DNA of 64,000 bases from Sambucus nigra (taxonomy: Eukaryota > Streptophyta > Magnoliopsida > Dipsacales > Adoxaceae), in the NCBI GenBank assembly GCA_949130495.1, contig OX422221.1, positions 146,911,405 to 146,975,404 of the forward strand, read 5' to 3'. The position numbers and the translations under genes were made by a program. Under the pieces are notes generated by a model. The model saw only the letters and a list, made by a program, of their open reading frames with translations, searched no databases and was not told where the DNA came from. Positions 12,807 through 23,748 of the stretch are shown one piece after another. How positions within the stretch are numbered: the stretch's first letter is position 1; each line of letters starts with the position of its first letter.

Positions 12807-14072
12807 ACTGGAGGGCCTTGAAAAAACTCAAAAATTTGGGCCAGCTACATCGACGAGTACTTAGTTGCAAATAATGAGGTCACATCCCCCTGTCTTGTAA
12901 TACTGAGGATGGTGACTCGCCCAACCATTATTAAACTGATCTCCCAAGAAGCAATAGAATTATAGAAGGATAAAGCCTCAGTAAATGTGGCCTTAGAGTG
13001 GGATAGGTAGAAAACTGGGGGAGGGTCCCCTTGATCAAAATGAAGTTGGCAACTAGATCGATTGGTATTGTAATACTCAGAGGTATATCCCCACTCGGTG
13101 TAAGAAGGTAAGTACCCAGAGGAGAACAAAAGGACCATAACTAGAGATGGGTTTTGAGTGACGAGGTCCATAGTAGTTGGTTGGACCACCCATGCCCCAT
13201 GTTGAAAAACCCAATGTGGAGGAAAACCTCTTTATAGTATGACCTCATCACAAAAGTGTTAGGTTTATCTAAGATGAGCAGTATGTCATTACGACTCTAT
13301 TTCTTATGGTAACAATAAAAATGATGGGTCCTGATAGATTCACTAGAGCGAGGATGGATGGAGTTGCTCGATATTATAGGGAAATGGGTATAGAGGAATA
13401 CCGTGAGAAGTATGGTGTTGGAAAAAATGGCCAAGTTATGATGGGTCTTGTCTAGCCAAGTGTAAAGATCCCCAAGGCCATAGCTCCTAGAGGAATCTTG
13501 ACCCCTCTGGCCGAACGGATAGATATGTTGATAAGGTCGCTCCTATGCTGGTCATTCAGTTTCCAAGGTAGCAGGAAATGGGAAAGAATGACAAGTATAT
13601 AAGCTGGCAATTCTAGAGATGTACCTTGCAGCTTTGTGTTTGGAAAGAGTGAAGTTACAAAACCACTTTTCCCAACAGTGCCCAATCTTGGTAAGAACAT
13701 CAGCATAAGTGTTCTGCATGTGTGTGTTCTAAACAACAAAGTTAGACAGAGAACCTCTTGACCCTTTGAAATCAATCTAGGAATAAGTAAGGTCACCACG
13801 GTCCAGACGGAATCACATAGTCCCCTCTAAGGGGAAGAAACCCCATTCTTTAGTTTTATCGTCTTCATTACAAAATGTTAAGTCATCACACTGAGAACAA
13901 AGGACAACCACCTTTCATAGGGTGTATTATCATCAAAGCGATGATAGAAACGCAGTTGTTCCTGATGAGCCACCACCAAAGTGACAACATCCATAGGGGT
14001 AGCAGTAACAGCAGTGGTAGTAGCAGGCGGAGAACTAGTGGTGGGGGAAACTGGAGATATTAAAGAAGCCAT
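12542..14072 (-). pseudogene. antisense gene A inside the Ogre/Tat-like element, function unknown
   Basis: Reading leftwards, a protein starts MASLISPVSPTTSSPP at 14072 with a Ser/Thr/Pro-rich N-terminus. It continues through a block ending LRFYHRFDDNTPYERWLSF, then in other frames through a hydrophobic block (ILVILSHFLLPWKLND, about 13560-13610, then IPLGAMALGIFTLG near 13455), and ends in the Lys/Pro-rich tail in the right arm of the inverted duplication (stop near 12542). Stops and shifts show it is broken. The order resembles plant mobile-domain or 'putative plant transposon protein' families found as antisense extra ORFs in Tat elements, but I cannot assign it firmly. Its presumed promoter is at about 21.8-22.0 kb, separated from it by the nested copia element. 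Confidence 0.45.
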
Positions 14073-14188
14073 GAGAGATGGTGGAGGTTAGTAGAGAGGA
14101 AAGGGAGTAGTGAAAATGGTGGAGGAGAAACGATTGGAGTTGGCAAAGAAGGTAAAGATGGCAAGAACCAGGCAAAAATTGCTTTAAC

Positions 14189-14193
14189 AATGG
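14189..14193 (+). repeat. left target site duplication AATGG of the gag-only copia element
   Basis: AATGG directly precedes the TG of the left LTR. The same five bases follow the CA of the right LTR at 21014-21018. This fixes both element ends exactly and shows integrase-mediated insertion. Confidence 0.95.
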
Positions 14194-14422
14194 TGTAAGG
14201 ACACAAATTTCCAATTGAGTCCATATGTAGTTTTGGCTCAATTCCGGACAAAAACATTTATTCATAGGATAGTATTTAATTATAATATTTTCAAGCCTAT
14301 GAAGTATGTATTGAAGACGTAGCGGCAAAGAATTTAAAGCTTCATCAAAATGCCGGTTTGCGTGCCTCGTTTCTACGTCATCAACTAAGGTTCCATGCTC
14401 CCAAGGTATGAATGTAATTATA

Positions 14423-14430
14423 TTTATATA
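14423..14430 (+). promoter_or_regulatory. TATA box of the copia 5' LTR
   Basis: TTTATATAGG precedes the leader; the same sequence is at about 19707-19716 in the right LTR. Position about 230 bp into the LTR is reasonable for the end of U3. Confidence 0.5.
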
Positions 14431-14537
14431 GGAGCTTGGAACACTATTTATTGGGTGTTAGGTTTAATAAAATAAGTTTATAAACGTTTCTGGGCCAAAA
14501 TCGAATTTTACAAACATTCTGGTCATTCGTTAGAAAT

Positions 14538-14775
14538 GTCGTTCGAACGAGTTTTTTCGTTCGAACCAGGTTTCATTCGAACGAGTTTTTCGTTCGAACC
14601 AGGTTTCGTTTGAACGAGTTTTGCCAACAACCCTAAACTGGTCAGTCGTTCGATATGTCGTTCGAACGAATTTTCTCGTTCTAACGAGGTATCTAACGAG
14701 GTTCTAACGAGCCCAGGCTGGTCGCTCGTTAGAAGTCTCGTTCGAACGAGAGTCAAGTTCGTTCGAACGAGATGC
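14538..14775 (+). promoter_or_regulatory. CGTTCGAACG palindrome array, copia 5' LTR
   Basis: Six exact GTTCGAAC octamers plus near-copies are interleaved with TCTAACGAG (three times) and its inverse CGTTAGAAG. The phrase AAACTGGTCAGTCGTT is at 14635-14650. The same words recur in the unrelated Tekay LTRs at 52613-52871 and 60090-60376. Regulatory role is inference. Confidence 0.85.
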
Positions 14776-15722
14776 CAGGGGGGAACAGTTTTTTGGCAGT
14801 TTTCACCCATGTTCCCCACTTGTTTTTTAACCAACTTTTTCCAGACTTAATATGTGCGGGAAACACATTTTTCTAATTATCTTTTTCATACCATACAAAC
14901 TCCTAGAGAGTGTTTTGAGAGAAAATTTGTTTAAGGAAAAAGATCAAGTTTTGAGTGTTTTTCTTTAATGAAAAATCCCACACACTCTAGTGTTTACACC
15001 CAATAGTTGTTTATCCAAGTTCTATATACATATCTTTACTTGGAGTTTTGGCACCGGTTTATCTCTACCGAATTCAAGAAGAGAAGTTTTGGTTTGCTTC
15101 TACATCCATCAAAGAAGAAGACTTTTTGTTGAAGATTCTACCCACTTGGAGAAAGGCTCCATGCTTGGGTGACGGTGACCCTATAAAGTCCCATCGGTGG
15201 ATTCCGAGACCGCGGTGGTGTTCCAAGGTTGTTCGCTAGGAAGAGGTTTCTACGAGAAGAAGCGTCGAGGCTTGAGAGGGATCGAGTCAGTCGTTGTAAG
15301 TCTATCTGTCTTGTAATTGTAATTCCATATCTAGTGGACTTGTGGCTAGGGCCGTCCGACGCTGATTCCCGTCTTGGGTTTTTCCTCGTACATCTCGGCG
15401 TAGTGTGATATTGTTTATTTTATCTTGCATCATAATTTAGAACGCATGCTTAGAATAAATTCAAGATAAAATTTGGTTTAATTATCACACTCATTTAATT
15501 TGGGACTAAATTAAATATTGGGTAAATTTGGTTTATTCAAGTCATTTGCTAAAATTGGTTTCGCCTAACTTTGGATAATTGAAAATTATGACTTAGGCAA
15601 ATTCTAGGACTTGGATTAATGAAACCGTTTAAGTGAATTTTTTATTGAGTAATTTTATTGAACCATCATCTTCCTAACGCTTCCGCATTTATCTAAAAGG
15701 AAATTACTTTGCGCTTTCAAAT

Positions 15723-15735
15723 TGGTATCAGAGCC
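15723..15735 (+). promoter_or_regulatory. primer binding site, initiator-methionine tRNA type
   Basis: TGGTATCAGAGCC lies three bases after the LTR end. It is the standard plant primer site complementary to the initiator Met tRNA 3' end. Confidence 0.95.
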
Positions 15736-15776
15736 AAAGCGATAAATTATTTCGTTAACGATCTTTTAAATAATCT

Positions 15777-17735
15777 TTGGCTAAAATGGATTTTTCCCCA
15801 TTTTCAAATTTTCCTATTTTCGATGGTTCAAACTACGCGTATTGGAAAGCGCGAATGAGATCGGCACTAAAATCTATCGACGAGAGAGTTTGGATGTCTG
15901 TTGTTACCGGGTACTCCCCACCAACTTACTTAGTTGAAAATGAACGTGTTATCAAACCCGCCGATAGATGGACTGAAAATGAGTTTAAACTTGCTAACTT
16001 TAATTCCCGAGGTTTAAATGCCTTATTTAGCGCTGTCGCACCGGATGAATTCCGACATATTATGACGTGTGAAACCGCTAAAGAAGCTTGGGATACTTTA
16101 CAATTAACTCATGAAGGAACTAGTGTCGTTAAAGCTTCAAAACTCCAAAACCTCACCACTCAATTTAAAACTATCAAAATGGATGAAAAAGAAACTTTTG
16201 ATAAATTTTATGCTAGACTTTCTGATATTATTAATTCATCCTTTAACTTGGGAGAGAAAATACCTGACGATCGTGTTGTAAAGAAAATTTTGAGGTCCCT
16301 ACCCGATAGATTTATTCCTAAAGTGACCGTTTTAAATTCTTTACCCACTTTAGCCTCTACGAAATTAGAAGAGCTTGTAGGTGATTTACAAACCTATGAA
16401 CTAGATATGTTTCCCTCTAAAACCGAAAAGAAAATTGAAAAGGGTGTTGCTTTAAAATCCCGAAAAGAGGTCAAACAAGTAGTAGAGAGCGATAGTGAAA
16501 GTGACTCGGAAGATATGGCTTTGTTTGCTCGCAAATTTAGAAAATTTCTTAAATTTAACAAAGATAAATTTAAAAATGATTTTAAGAAATTTGATACTTC
16601 TAAACATGATAAAAGCGAGAAGATTTCTAAAGCCGAGAGGATCCCTAAACCTAGTAATGACAATTTAGATAGGTACGAGTCTAACAAGTGTTTTGGTTGT
16701 GAAGGTTATGGACATCGAGCTTATGAGTGCCCCAATAAACTAAGGAAAGAGGTTAAACGACCCACTGCATATAATGCAACCCTTAGTGATAGTGATAAGG
16801 AAGAAAATCCCGATTCCCCCACTAAGAAAAATTTTGTGGCTTTTATGGCTAGTCATGTGAGTGATAATGAGAACTCATCGATTGATGACACGATAGCACA
16901 TGCCACTTCCAAGGTCATTGTTCATGATTCCCTTGTTTTTAATGATAGTGAGAGTGGAGAAGAAAGAGAGAGTGAAAATGAAGAAGAGGTTGATGTGAGT
17001 GAACTTCAAAATGATTTTCATGAATTATATAAAGAATCTATTAATTTGAAAAGAACTAATTTGAAGTTAGAAGCCTGTTTAAGAAAGAGTGTCAAGGTCG
17101 TTGATGATAGTGCCTTAATAGAAGACCTTAGGACACATGTGAGGAATCTTCAAGAGAAGCTTGATTATGTAGAAGGCGAAAGAGATAGCCTTAGGGGTTT
17201 AATGGAATCCTTGAAAAAGGAACTTCTTGCTTTTGAAGAGCGAAATGTTTTACTAGAATCTAACATTACAGAATTGGAAAATAAATTAAAAGATTCTAGT
17301 AATGTCAAATTTGATTTGGAATGTCGTTCAGAAAAACTAGATAAAATGTTAGGAACGGTCCAAATTAAAAATGACACTTGTGGTTTAGGCTTCAATCCTT
17401 GTAATGAATTTACTCATAATGCCCAAACCAATGTTTTAGGAGAATCAACTAGGAATACTTTTAAAGATCACTCCTTAAGTAAATCTTTTCGACATGTTCT
17501 CACTTGTACACATTGTGGTCGACAAGTTCATCTTAGGAAATTTTGTTTAGATCTTAAACGAATTCCTAAAAAACCCTATAGTAAAGTAACCACGGTAGTT
17601 AACGTTCCTACACCTCAAAATAGTCATTCCTCATTAATTTGGGTTAGGAAATCCGACTTGGTTGCCTTACAAAATAGGGTTGTTGATTCTCATTTACTTA
17701 CACATGCTTCCTCCCTTGCTAAATCTAATGGATGA
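15777..17735 (+). CDS. gag: copia Gag protein with two zinc knuckles and a coiled coil, 652 aa
   Basis: An intact 652-codon frame forms the only protein of the element; the next in-frame codons downstream of the start (MDFSPFSNFP) could also initiate. Residues 10-40 carry the copia gag entry block (FDGSNYAYWKARMRSAL). Residues about 60-210 are the UBN2/copia gag core, ending KLEELVGDLQTYELDM. A CCHC zinc knuckle, CFGCEGYGHRAYEC, sits at about 304-317. An acidic stretch follows, then a heptad-rich coiled coil (about 400-545) and a second CCHC, CTHCGRQVHLRKFC, at about 577-590. The frame ends just after IWVRKSDLV, where protease would start in a full Sirevirus. Gag assembles particles around RNA. 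An open frame with under 2 % LTR divergence suggests it may still be functional. Confidence 0.93.
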   Translation: MAKMDFSPFSNFPIFDGSNYAYWKARMRSALKSIDERVWMSVVTGYSPPTYLVENERVIKPADRWTENEFKLANFNSRGLNALFSAVAPDEFRHIMTCETAKEAWDTLQLTHEGTSVVKASKLQNLTTQFKTIKMDEKETFDKFYARLSDIINSSFNLGEKIPDDRVVKKILRSLPDRFIPKVTVLNSLPTLASTKLEELVGDLQTYELDMFPSKTEKKIEKGVALKSRKEVKQVVESDSESDSEDMALFARKFRKFLKFNKDKFKNDFKKFDTSKHDKSEKISKAERIPKPSNDNLDRYESNKCFGCEGYGHRAYECPNKLRKEVKRPTAYNATLSDSDKEENPDSPTKKNFVAFMASHVSDNENSSIDDTIAHATSKVIVHDSLVFNDSESGEERESENEEEVDVSELQNDFHELYKESINLKRTNLKLEACLRKSVKVVDDSALIEDLRTHVRNLQEKLDYVEGERDSLRGLMESLKKELLAFEERNVLLESNITELENKLKDSSNVKFDLECRSEKLDKMLGTVQIKNDTCGLGFNPCNEFTHNAQTNVLGESTRNTFKDHSLSKSFRHVLTCTHCGRQVHLRKFCLDLKRIPKKPYSKVTTVVNVPTPQNSHSSLIWVRKSDLVALQNRVVDSHLLTHASSLAKSNG

Positions 17736-19110
17736 ATGTGTTAGTGTTTTGCATACTTTAGCGTTTGTACTTCATGCTATATTCATATGCTAAATGTATG
17801 CTTGTTTAGTCATTTTCTAGTCATAGCCTTATTTCATATCCCATGCTAGAAATCATGACTTGTTTATCTTTTTGTATTATATTTTGTGTTTGAATTAATT
17901 GAAAAATATAAAAAGATTTTTGTTTATCATTTGTGTTTTTATTTATTTCATTTAAGCTTAATGAAAAATACAAATGATTTTTGTTTGTCCTTTTGAGTAA
18001 ATATTTATTTTTGATTAAAAATGTTAAAAACTCAAAAAGATTTTATTTTGGGTGTATTTTAGTTTGACACACTTTATGTGGCATATATATTTGTGTTTGA
18101 ATCCCATCGTTTACGCTCCCATGTGGCTAGAACTTTTGGTTTAGATTTTCAATCCCTAAAATGTTCTTTACCATGTTTTATATGGAGTAGTTGGATTTTG
18201 TATTGTTTAAATGGATTCTATTTCTGTATGCCTCTATTAACACATGCACGAGCTCTTTTGAAATCTTAATGTCACATGTTATATTTGAGCTTTTTGAGGT
18301 GTTCTCCTACCAATCTAGTCATCTACATATCTTTGACCTAGGAGGACTAGTGCATGTCAAAATCCGTTGCATGTGAGATTTGTGTGAAAAAGAAAACATG
18401 ATAAATCTAAATGTGCACGAGGAAGGGCTCCGAAAGGATGAATTAAATCCTTTGCGATAGTAAGCCACCGTTGATTGGATCTAAAAGAAATACGTGATCC
18501 AAAGGCCTAAAAACAGAATATTTGGCATAAATAGAAAGCAATTGCCAAGGCCTATGTTTGTTTGATATATTCATTCAAAAATTAAAAGAATATATATGTT
18601 AATTGAGGGAGATTTGGATGGTATATCAACGGTTTGCACAATGTCCATTTATCCTAGTTGTCTTTAATGTCATGACTCTATTTGGTTTGTAGAATCATCA
18701 TCATGCTAGGCTTGTATGCATTGTGTATGTTTGTTCATTGAGTTCAATCTATATTGTCACATGAGGTTATATTTCAATGTGATGAAGTTTACAATCAAAT
18801 GAGAACTCCGTGAACGTTTATTAAGTGTTTGGGTCTAAATTTAATTGTTGATAGTTCACACCCCTACACTTCCGTTTCCATATGACACATTTTTGCCATA
18901 CGAGTGTGCAAACTTGTTGTATTTTGTGTTATATGTGTGTTTATATCTATATATATATGCAAGTGCTTCTTTGATATATTTTTAGTTCATATATATATGA
19001 TATTTGTTTGTCTTTGCCTTGCTTTTAATTGCCCATATATGCTTTCATTTCTTAACTCTTTAAGCTTCAACGTGTTTATTAGTTCTTTATCCTTTGCCTA
19101 TTCCTGAACA
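17736..19110 (+). other. non-coding internal region of the gag-only element
   Basis: About 1.4 kb, T-rich, with no protease, integrase or RT motif in any frame. Longest open frames are about 60-70 codons with hydrophobic, low-complexity content (for example 18904-19107). It replaces the whole pol region of an autonomous element. A remnant of an env-like Sirevirus ORF was considered but not seen. Confidence 0.7.
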
Positions 19111-19255
19111 AAAAGGGGGAGAATGATGATAGGGGGAGAAATGGTATCTAATCCTATTATTATCGTATCTTCGTTTGGGGGAGATTTATCTTAGGGGGAG
19201 AAGTCTTTCTAAGTAGGTCATGTGTTTGATAAAGGGGAGAATTAATTTAGGGGGA
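19111..19255 (+). promoter_or_regulatory. array of six polypurine tracts upstream of the 3' LTR
   Basis: AAAAAGGGGGAGAA, TAGGGGGAGAAA, TTTGGGGGAGATTT, TTAGGGGGAGAAG, AAGGGGAGAATT and TTAGGGGGAATA occur within 145 bases. Repeated purine tracts before the 3' LTR are a described signature of Sireviruses. They may prime plus-strand synthesis at several points. Confidence 0.75.
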
Positions 19256-19461
19256 ATAATTTAATTAATTGCATTTTATATTTTGATATTCCCTATGCAT
19301 TTGATGAGTTTGCTTAAGTGTGCAGGTATTCTACTAAAGCAGCATTGTTTAATGGCAAAGCGTTTGATCCTTGGGTTGAGTCAAGTTTGGGCGGGTTATG
19401 TTTTGAGTCTAGTGAGCTTGACGGCCCTTTAGGATTTTTGTTTGGTTTTTGTCCCGGAATA

Positions 19462-19477
19462 GCCAAATGGGGAGATT
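19462..19477 (+). promoter_or_regulatory. polypurine tract next to the copia 3' LTR
   Basis: CAAATGGGGAGATT directly precedes the TG of the right LTR, the normal position of the plus-strand primer. Confidence 0.85.
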
Positions 19478-21013
19478 TGTAAGGACACAAATTTCCAATT
19501 GAGTCCATATGTAGTTTTGGCTCAATTCCGGACAAAAACATTTATTCATAGGATAGTATTTAATTGTAATATTTTCAAGCCTATGAAGTATGTATTGAAG
19601 ACGTAGCGACAAAGAATTTAAAGCTTCATCAAAATGCCGGTTTGCGTGCCTCGTTTCTACGTCATCAACTAAGGTTCCATGCTCCCAAGGTATGAATGTA
19701 ATTATATTTATATAGGAGCTTGGAACACTATTTATTGGGTGTTAGGTTTAATAAAATATGTTTATAAACGTTTCTGGGACAAAATCGAATTTTACAAACA
19801 TTCTGGTCTTTCGTTAGAAATGTCGTTCGAACGAGTTTTTTCGTTCGAACCAGGTTTCGTTCGAACGAGTTTTTCGTTCGAACCAGGTTTCGTTCGAACG
19901 AGTTTTGCCAACGACCCTAAACTGGTCAGTCGTTCGATATGTCGTTCGAACGAATTTTCTCGTTCTAACGAGGTATCTAACGAGGTTCTAACGAGCCCAG
20001 GCTGGTTGCTCGTTAGAAGTCTCGTTCGAACGAGAGTCAAGTTCGTTCGAACGAGATGCCAGGCGGGAACAGTTTTGAGTAGTTTTTTGGCAGTTTTCAC
20101 CCATGTTCCCCACTTGTTTTTTAACCAACTTTTTCCAGACTTAATATGTGCGGGAAACACATTTTTCTAATTATCTTTTTCATACCATACAAACTCCTAG
20201 AGAGTGTTTTGAGAGAAAATTTGTTTAAGGAAAAAGATCAAGTTTTGAGTGTTATTCTTTAATGAAAAATCCCACACACTCTAGTGTTTACACCCAATAG
20301 TTGTTTATCCAAGTTCTATATACATATCTTTACTTGGAGTTTTGGCACCGATTTATCTCTACCGAATTCAAGAAGAGAAGTTTTGGTTTTCTTCTACATC
20401 CATCAAAGAAGAAGACTTTTTGTTGAAGATTCTACCCACTTGGAGAAAGGCTCCATGCTTGGGTGACGGTGACCCTATAAAGTCCCATCGGTGGATTCCG
20501 AGACCGCGGTGGTGTTCCAAGGTTGTTCGGTAGGAAGAGGTTTCTACGAGAAGAAGCATCGAGGCTTGAGAGGGATCGAGTCAGTCGTTGTAAGTCTATC
20601 TGTTTTGTAATTGTAATTCCATATCTAGTGGACTTGTGGCTAGGGCCGTCCGAGGTTGTATCCCATCTTGGGTTTTTCCTCGTACATCTCGGCGTAGTGT
20701 GATATTGTTTATTTTATCTTGCATCATAATTTAGAACGCATGCTTAGAATAAATTCAAGATAAAATTTGTTTTAATTATCACACTCATTTAATTTCGGAC
20801 TAAATTAAATATTGGGTAAATGTGGTTTATTCAAGTCATTTGCTAAAATTGGTTTCGCCTAACTTTGGATAATTGAAAATTATGACTTAGGCAAATTCTA
20901 GGACTTGGATTAATGAAACCGTTTAAGTGAATTTTTTATTGAGTAATTTTATTGAATCATCATCTTCCTAACGCTTCCGCATTTATCTAAAAGGAAATTA
21001 CTTTGCGCTTTCA
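19478..21013 (+). repeat. 3' LTR of the gag-only copia element
   Basis: 1536 bp, TGTAAGGACAC...CTTTCA. It has a 10-bp insertion (GAGTAGTTTT region near 20076) relative to the left LTR, and the palindrome array 19822-20055 with eight exact GTTCGAAC octamers. Confidence 0.95.
19822..20055 (+). promoter_or_regulatory. CGTTCGAACG palindrome array, copia 3' LTR
   Basis: Eight exact GTTCGAAC copies, the same order of TCTAACGAG words as the left LTR, and AAACTGGTCAGTCGTT at 19919-19934. Confidence 0.85.
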
Positions 21014-21018
21014 AATGG
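21014..21018 (+). repeat. right target site duplication AATGG of the gag-only copia element
   Basis: Matches 14189-14193 exactly. Confidence 0.95.
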
Positions 21019-21821
21019 CGATTAGCTCTTTTCTCTCTCTAAAAATCTCTTCAACTAATAAGGCAAGTAAAGAGATGAAGATATTAAATGACTAAGTGTT
21101 GGGATTCATTTGTTTGAAAATCAAGTGGATGTTTGAGTTTCCCACAGTGGAACATGCCAAGCCATTAAAATGATTGCAATTGTACACATGGAACTTTGGG
21201 GAACACATTGACATTCGAAGAGCCAGGCTCACATCAGTAATAAGGTGACCTTAGGGAAAAGTTGTGTTGCTTTCAAGAAAAGATACGTTTTGGAGCCAAT
21301 TTTTTTAATCATACAGAGTCCCCGCGATAAAAACTCAAACTAAGATAAAGCGGGTTCAAAAGGCATCGAGTAGAATTTCAACGCTAGAGGAAATGGTCCA
21401 CACAACACAGTTTAAAAATTTCACAATGTACCCTCACCACATGCACGATTGGAGTTACATTTGGCTTAGGTACATTAAGGAGAATTTTACTTTTTGAAGA
21501 AATTTAAACGGGGAGGAATAACGGATAAGTTCTAACGATGAGAAATCTTTCCACCAAGGGTAGTCCTAATGATAAGGTTCACTCAATGGGGGAATGGAAC
21601 AAAGCAGGTAGAAGATAATCTGACTCTTGAACAGCTAATACGGGTAATCACAGTTTCATCAGATATTTTAGGGGAATTCCATAACTAGTGAAGAAGACAG
21701 AACGACTGAGATGTAACGATAGAAAAAGTAGCGATGTCCCCGCGCCATTTGAGAAATAGGAAATGAGAAGCAAGAATAGAAATGTGGGTGTTGGTGAAGA
21801 AAACACACCGCATACCGTTCC

Positions 21822-21828
21822 TTTTATA
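21822..21828 (-). promoter_or_regulatory. TATA box of antisense gene A
   Basis: On the - strand, GGTATAAAAGGAACGG is a strong plant TATA context. It lies about 0.93 kb (copia element excluded) upstream of the ATG at 14072 and 120 bases downstream of a hairpin. Confidence 0.5.
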
Positions 21829-21947
21829 CCCAAATCCTTAGAAAAAACAAATTTTATAGAAACCCGAATAATTCTCAGCCCTAAAAAAGTACATTGATAT
21901 ACAGGAAAGTGCAATTAAAGCCGAGGAGTGATTTGACTTGATCCCCA

Positions 21948-21983
21948 TGCCAATAGGTAGGTCAAGGGTTATGTCTATTGGCA
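21948..21983 (-). promoter_or_regulatory. CCAATAG/CTATTGG hairpin upstream of antisense TATA box
   Basis: Arms TGCCAATAG (21948-21956) and CTATTGGCA (21975-21983) are perfect inverted repeats around an 18-base loop. The shape and core (CTAT..GG) resemble the 1703-1747 hairpin upstream of the LTR TATA box. Confidence 0.45.
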
Positions 21984-22465
21984 CCCCCTTATTTTGAAAA
22001 ATTCCATTTTTCTCTTTTATCAAAATCAATTTCCAAAAATAAATCCATATTTTGAAAAACTACCCTGGGGTCATTCCTTTTAAAATTACTCCTTTTCCCT
22101 ATTTATTTAATAAATATTTCCTCAAAAAAATCATATTTATTCTAAACCCATTCTTACTCAAAAAATATCTTTTCCTTTTTATTTAAATCTTAAAAAAATT
22201 ATTTCTTTGAAAAGAGATATTAACCTCTAATTTAATTACTTTAATCTTCTTTTCTAAAGGTGTAAGGGGGTTTGAAGATAATCTATGAATTAGAGATAAG
22301 TCTACCCAGCTAATAGAAGGGACTTAAGGGAAGTAAGCATCATGAGGATAGTGAGACAGCTCAGCACGGTAGCTCAAGGACACAACCCAACGAGGAGATT
22401 GGCCGACATATATCATCCTTTATCTTCTTTTTCCTACTTAGTTAAATTTTACCTTTAACATGGAT

Positions 22466-23480
22466 TGTAATACTGTAACAATTGTAGTATTCAGTTTAAA
22501 GTCTAATGGTACTCATGACAGGCCAGGTCTAGCAGGTCCTAGGACATCTTAAATTATCGATCAAATGACCTTACCGTGGTAACTTAAGACGAACTTTGTT
22601 TGGAGGATTGAGAAGTCAAACATAGTTAGAGCTTTCACTGACCATCTTAGATACACTTAGTAAAACACTGAGTAACCTTTCACCGTGGAATCTTGTGCAG
22701 AGTAGCCTTCAGTTCCATCGTATAATGAGCTTTGAGCCAAATAGTCCCCTACCAAATGTCACATCTACTTTAGGTGATGTAACCATCTAGTTAAACACTA
22801 TTCAATCTGAACTCGAGTAAACCACTGTGGTATTGGGGCTGTTAGACAGTTTGGCGAGCCACCTTTGTGGTGGCTGTCCTGTGACGCACAATATTTAGGC
22901 ATAAGGCATGTCTTGGCATTTAATGCTTATGACGTAGAATTGACTAGCCCATTATGAATTTAATGTTTGTGAAGTAAAGTGTGATAGGGAGGTCTTTCAC
23001 ATTGATGAAGACTAAGACAACTTGGGAAGGGGTGTGGGGCTATATATGGGACACAACCACTTCTGAGAGGGAGAGTTATTTTTCTAGAGATTATTGCTAG
23101 CGAGAGAATAAACATATCAAAGAGAAGTTATTGAAAACTATAGTTATTACTCACCCACCATTGTCATTTATCATGAACTTTTAATAGATAACAAGAGATC
23201 TTTCAGAGGTTATTCGTGAGTTGGTTACCTACCAAGGTGTATCTAGGGTGCTTACTTATCTCTCTCTTTGAATGAGTCACTTATGAGTTTCCTTTATTAT
23301 TGCTTGAGTCATACATGAGTGTATTGTGAGTTCAATCTGAGTGTTGATCGTAATTAATATTGTTTATTCACTTGTATCTATTAAAGTGTTCTCGGGTTAT
23401 CGTTTATCACAATACCTATACGGGTTACACCTCAACTAGTATTACCATATTTCGAGGCTACAAGGGGACTACCCTCTTAC
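22466..23480 (+). mobile_element. possible solo LTR, boundaries uncertain
   Basis: Starts TGTAATACTGTAACA and ends CTCTTACA, giving matching TGTAA/TTACA ends. A TATA-like CTATATATGGG lies at about 23039-23049, followed by a purine-rich leader. No coding sequence. Flanking five bases (TGGAT and ATAGG) do not match, so this could equally be part of the host element. Low confidence. Confidence 0.25.
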
Positions 23481-23748
23481 AATAGGAAATAAACATTTTC
23501 CAAAATATAAAATACTTCTATTTTAATCAATTCCATGTGTATCTCTATCTTTGTATAAAATAAACCGTCTCAGGAGAAAATCAGAAGTGCATATAGGATA
23601 AGTTAGTAAGTGAAGAAAAAAATATCAAAAAACAAAATGAATATTTTTCATATATATTCTTCATTCACATTATCACATTTTTCAAATAGAAAGAAAATAA
23701 AAAATACGATGGTACTTCTCCCAAACCCTCAACCTTCCCCTCAAGCCC

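Larger units (their letters stand above)
14194..15719 (+). repeat. 5' LTR of the gag-only copia element
   Basis: Starts TGTAAGGACAC and ends GCGCTTTCA, 1526 bp. A TATA-like TTTATATA lies at 14423-14430. The array of CGTTCGAACG palindromes (14538-14775) is downstream of it, so is probably in the transcribed leader. Six exact GTTCGAAC copies remain here against eight in the right LTR; the two lost copies are single transitions at CG sites, as expected after cytosine methylation. Confidence 0.95.
14194..21013 (+). mobile_element. complete gag-only (TR-GAG-like) Ty1-copia element, Sirevirus-like, 6820 bp
   Basis: Structure: LTR 14194-15719, initiator-Met primer site, one large gag ORF, 1.7 kb of non-coding sequence with repeated purine tracts, a polypurine tract, LTR 19478-21013. 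Both LTRs run TG...CA and the element is flanked by AATGG duplications. By eye the LTRs differ at about two dozen sites plus one 10-bp indel (under 2 %), so insertion is recent. No protease, integrase, RT or RNase H is present. Such elements are known as non-autonomous TR-GAG retrotransposons and must borrow enzymes. The coiled-coil gag, multi-purine-tract array and palindrome-rich LTR point to Sirevirus ancestry. It sits in the region upstream of antisense gene A. Confidence 0.93.
21019..22465 (-). other. leader and upstream region of antisense gene A
   Basis: On the - strand this continues directly into the start of gene A once the copia element is set aside. It holds a TATA box, a hairpin and about 800 bases of probable leader. 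No coding motif is seen; 22040-22260 is very AT-rich. Confidence 0.4.

Noticed and set aside
14538..14775. CGTTCGAACG array as heat-shock elements
   Set aside because: Heat-shock elements need GAA and TTC separated by two bases; here TTC and GAA abut, so the spacing is wrong.
16394..17395. - strand frames inside the copia gag
   Set aside because: Shadows of the intact 652-codon gag on the + strand.
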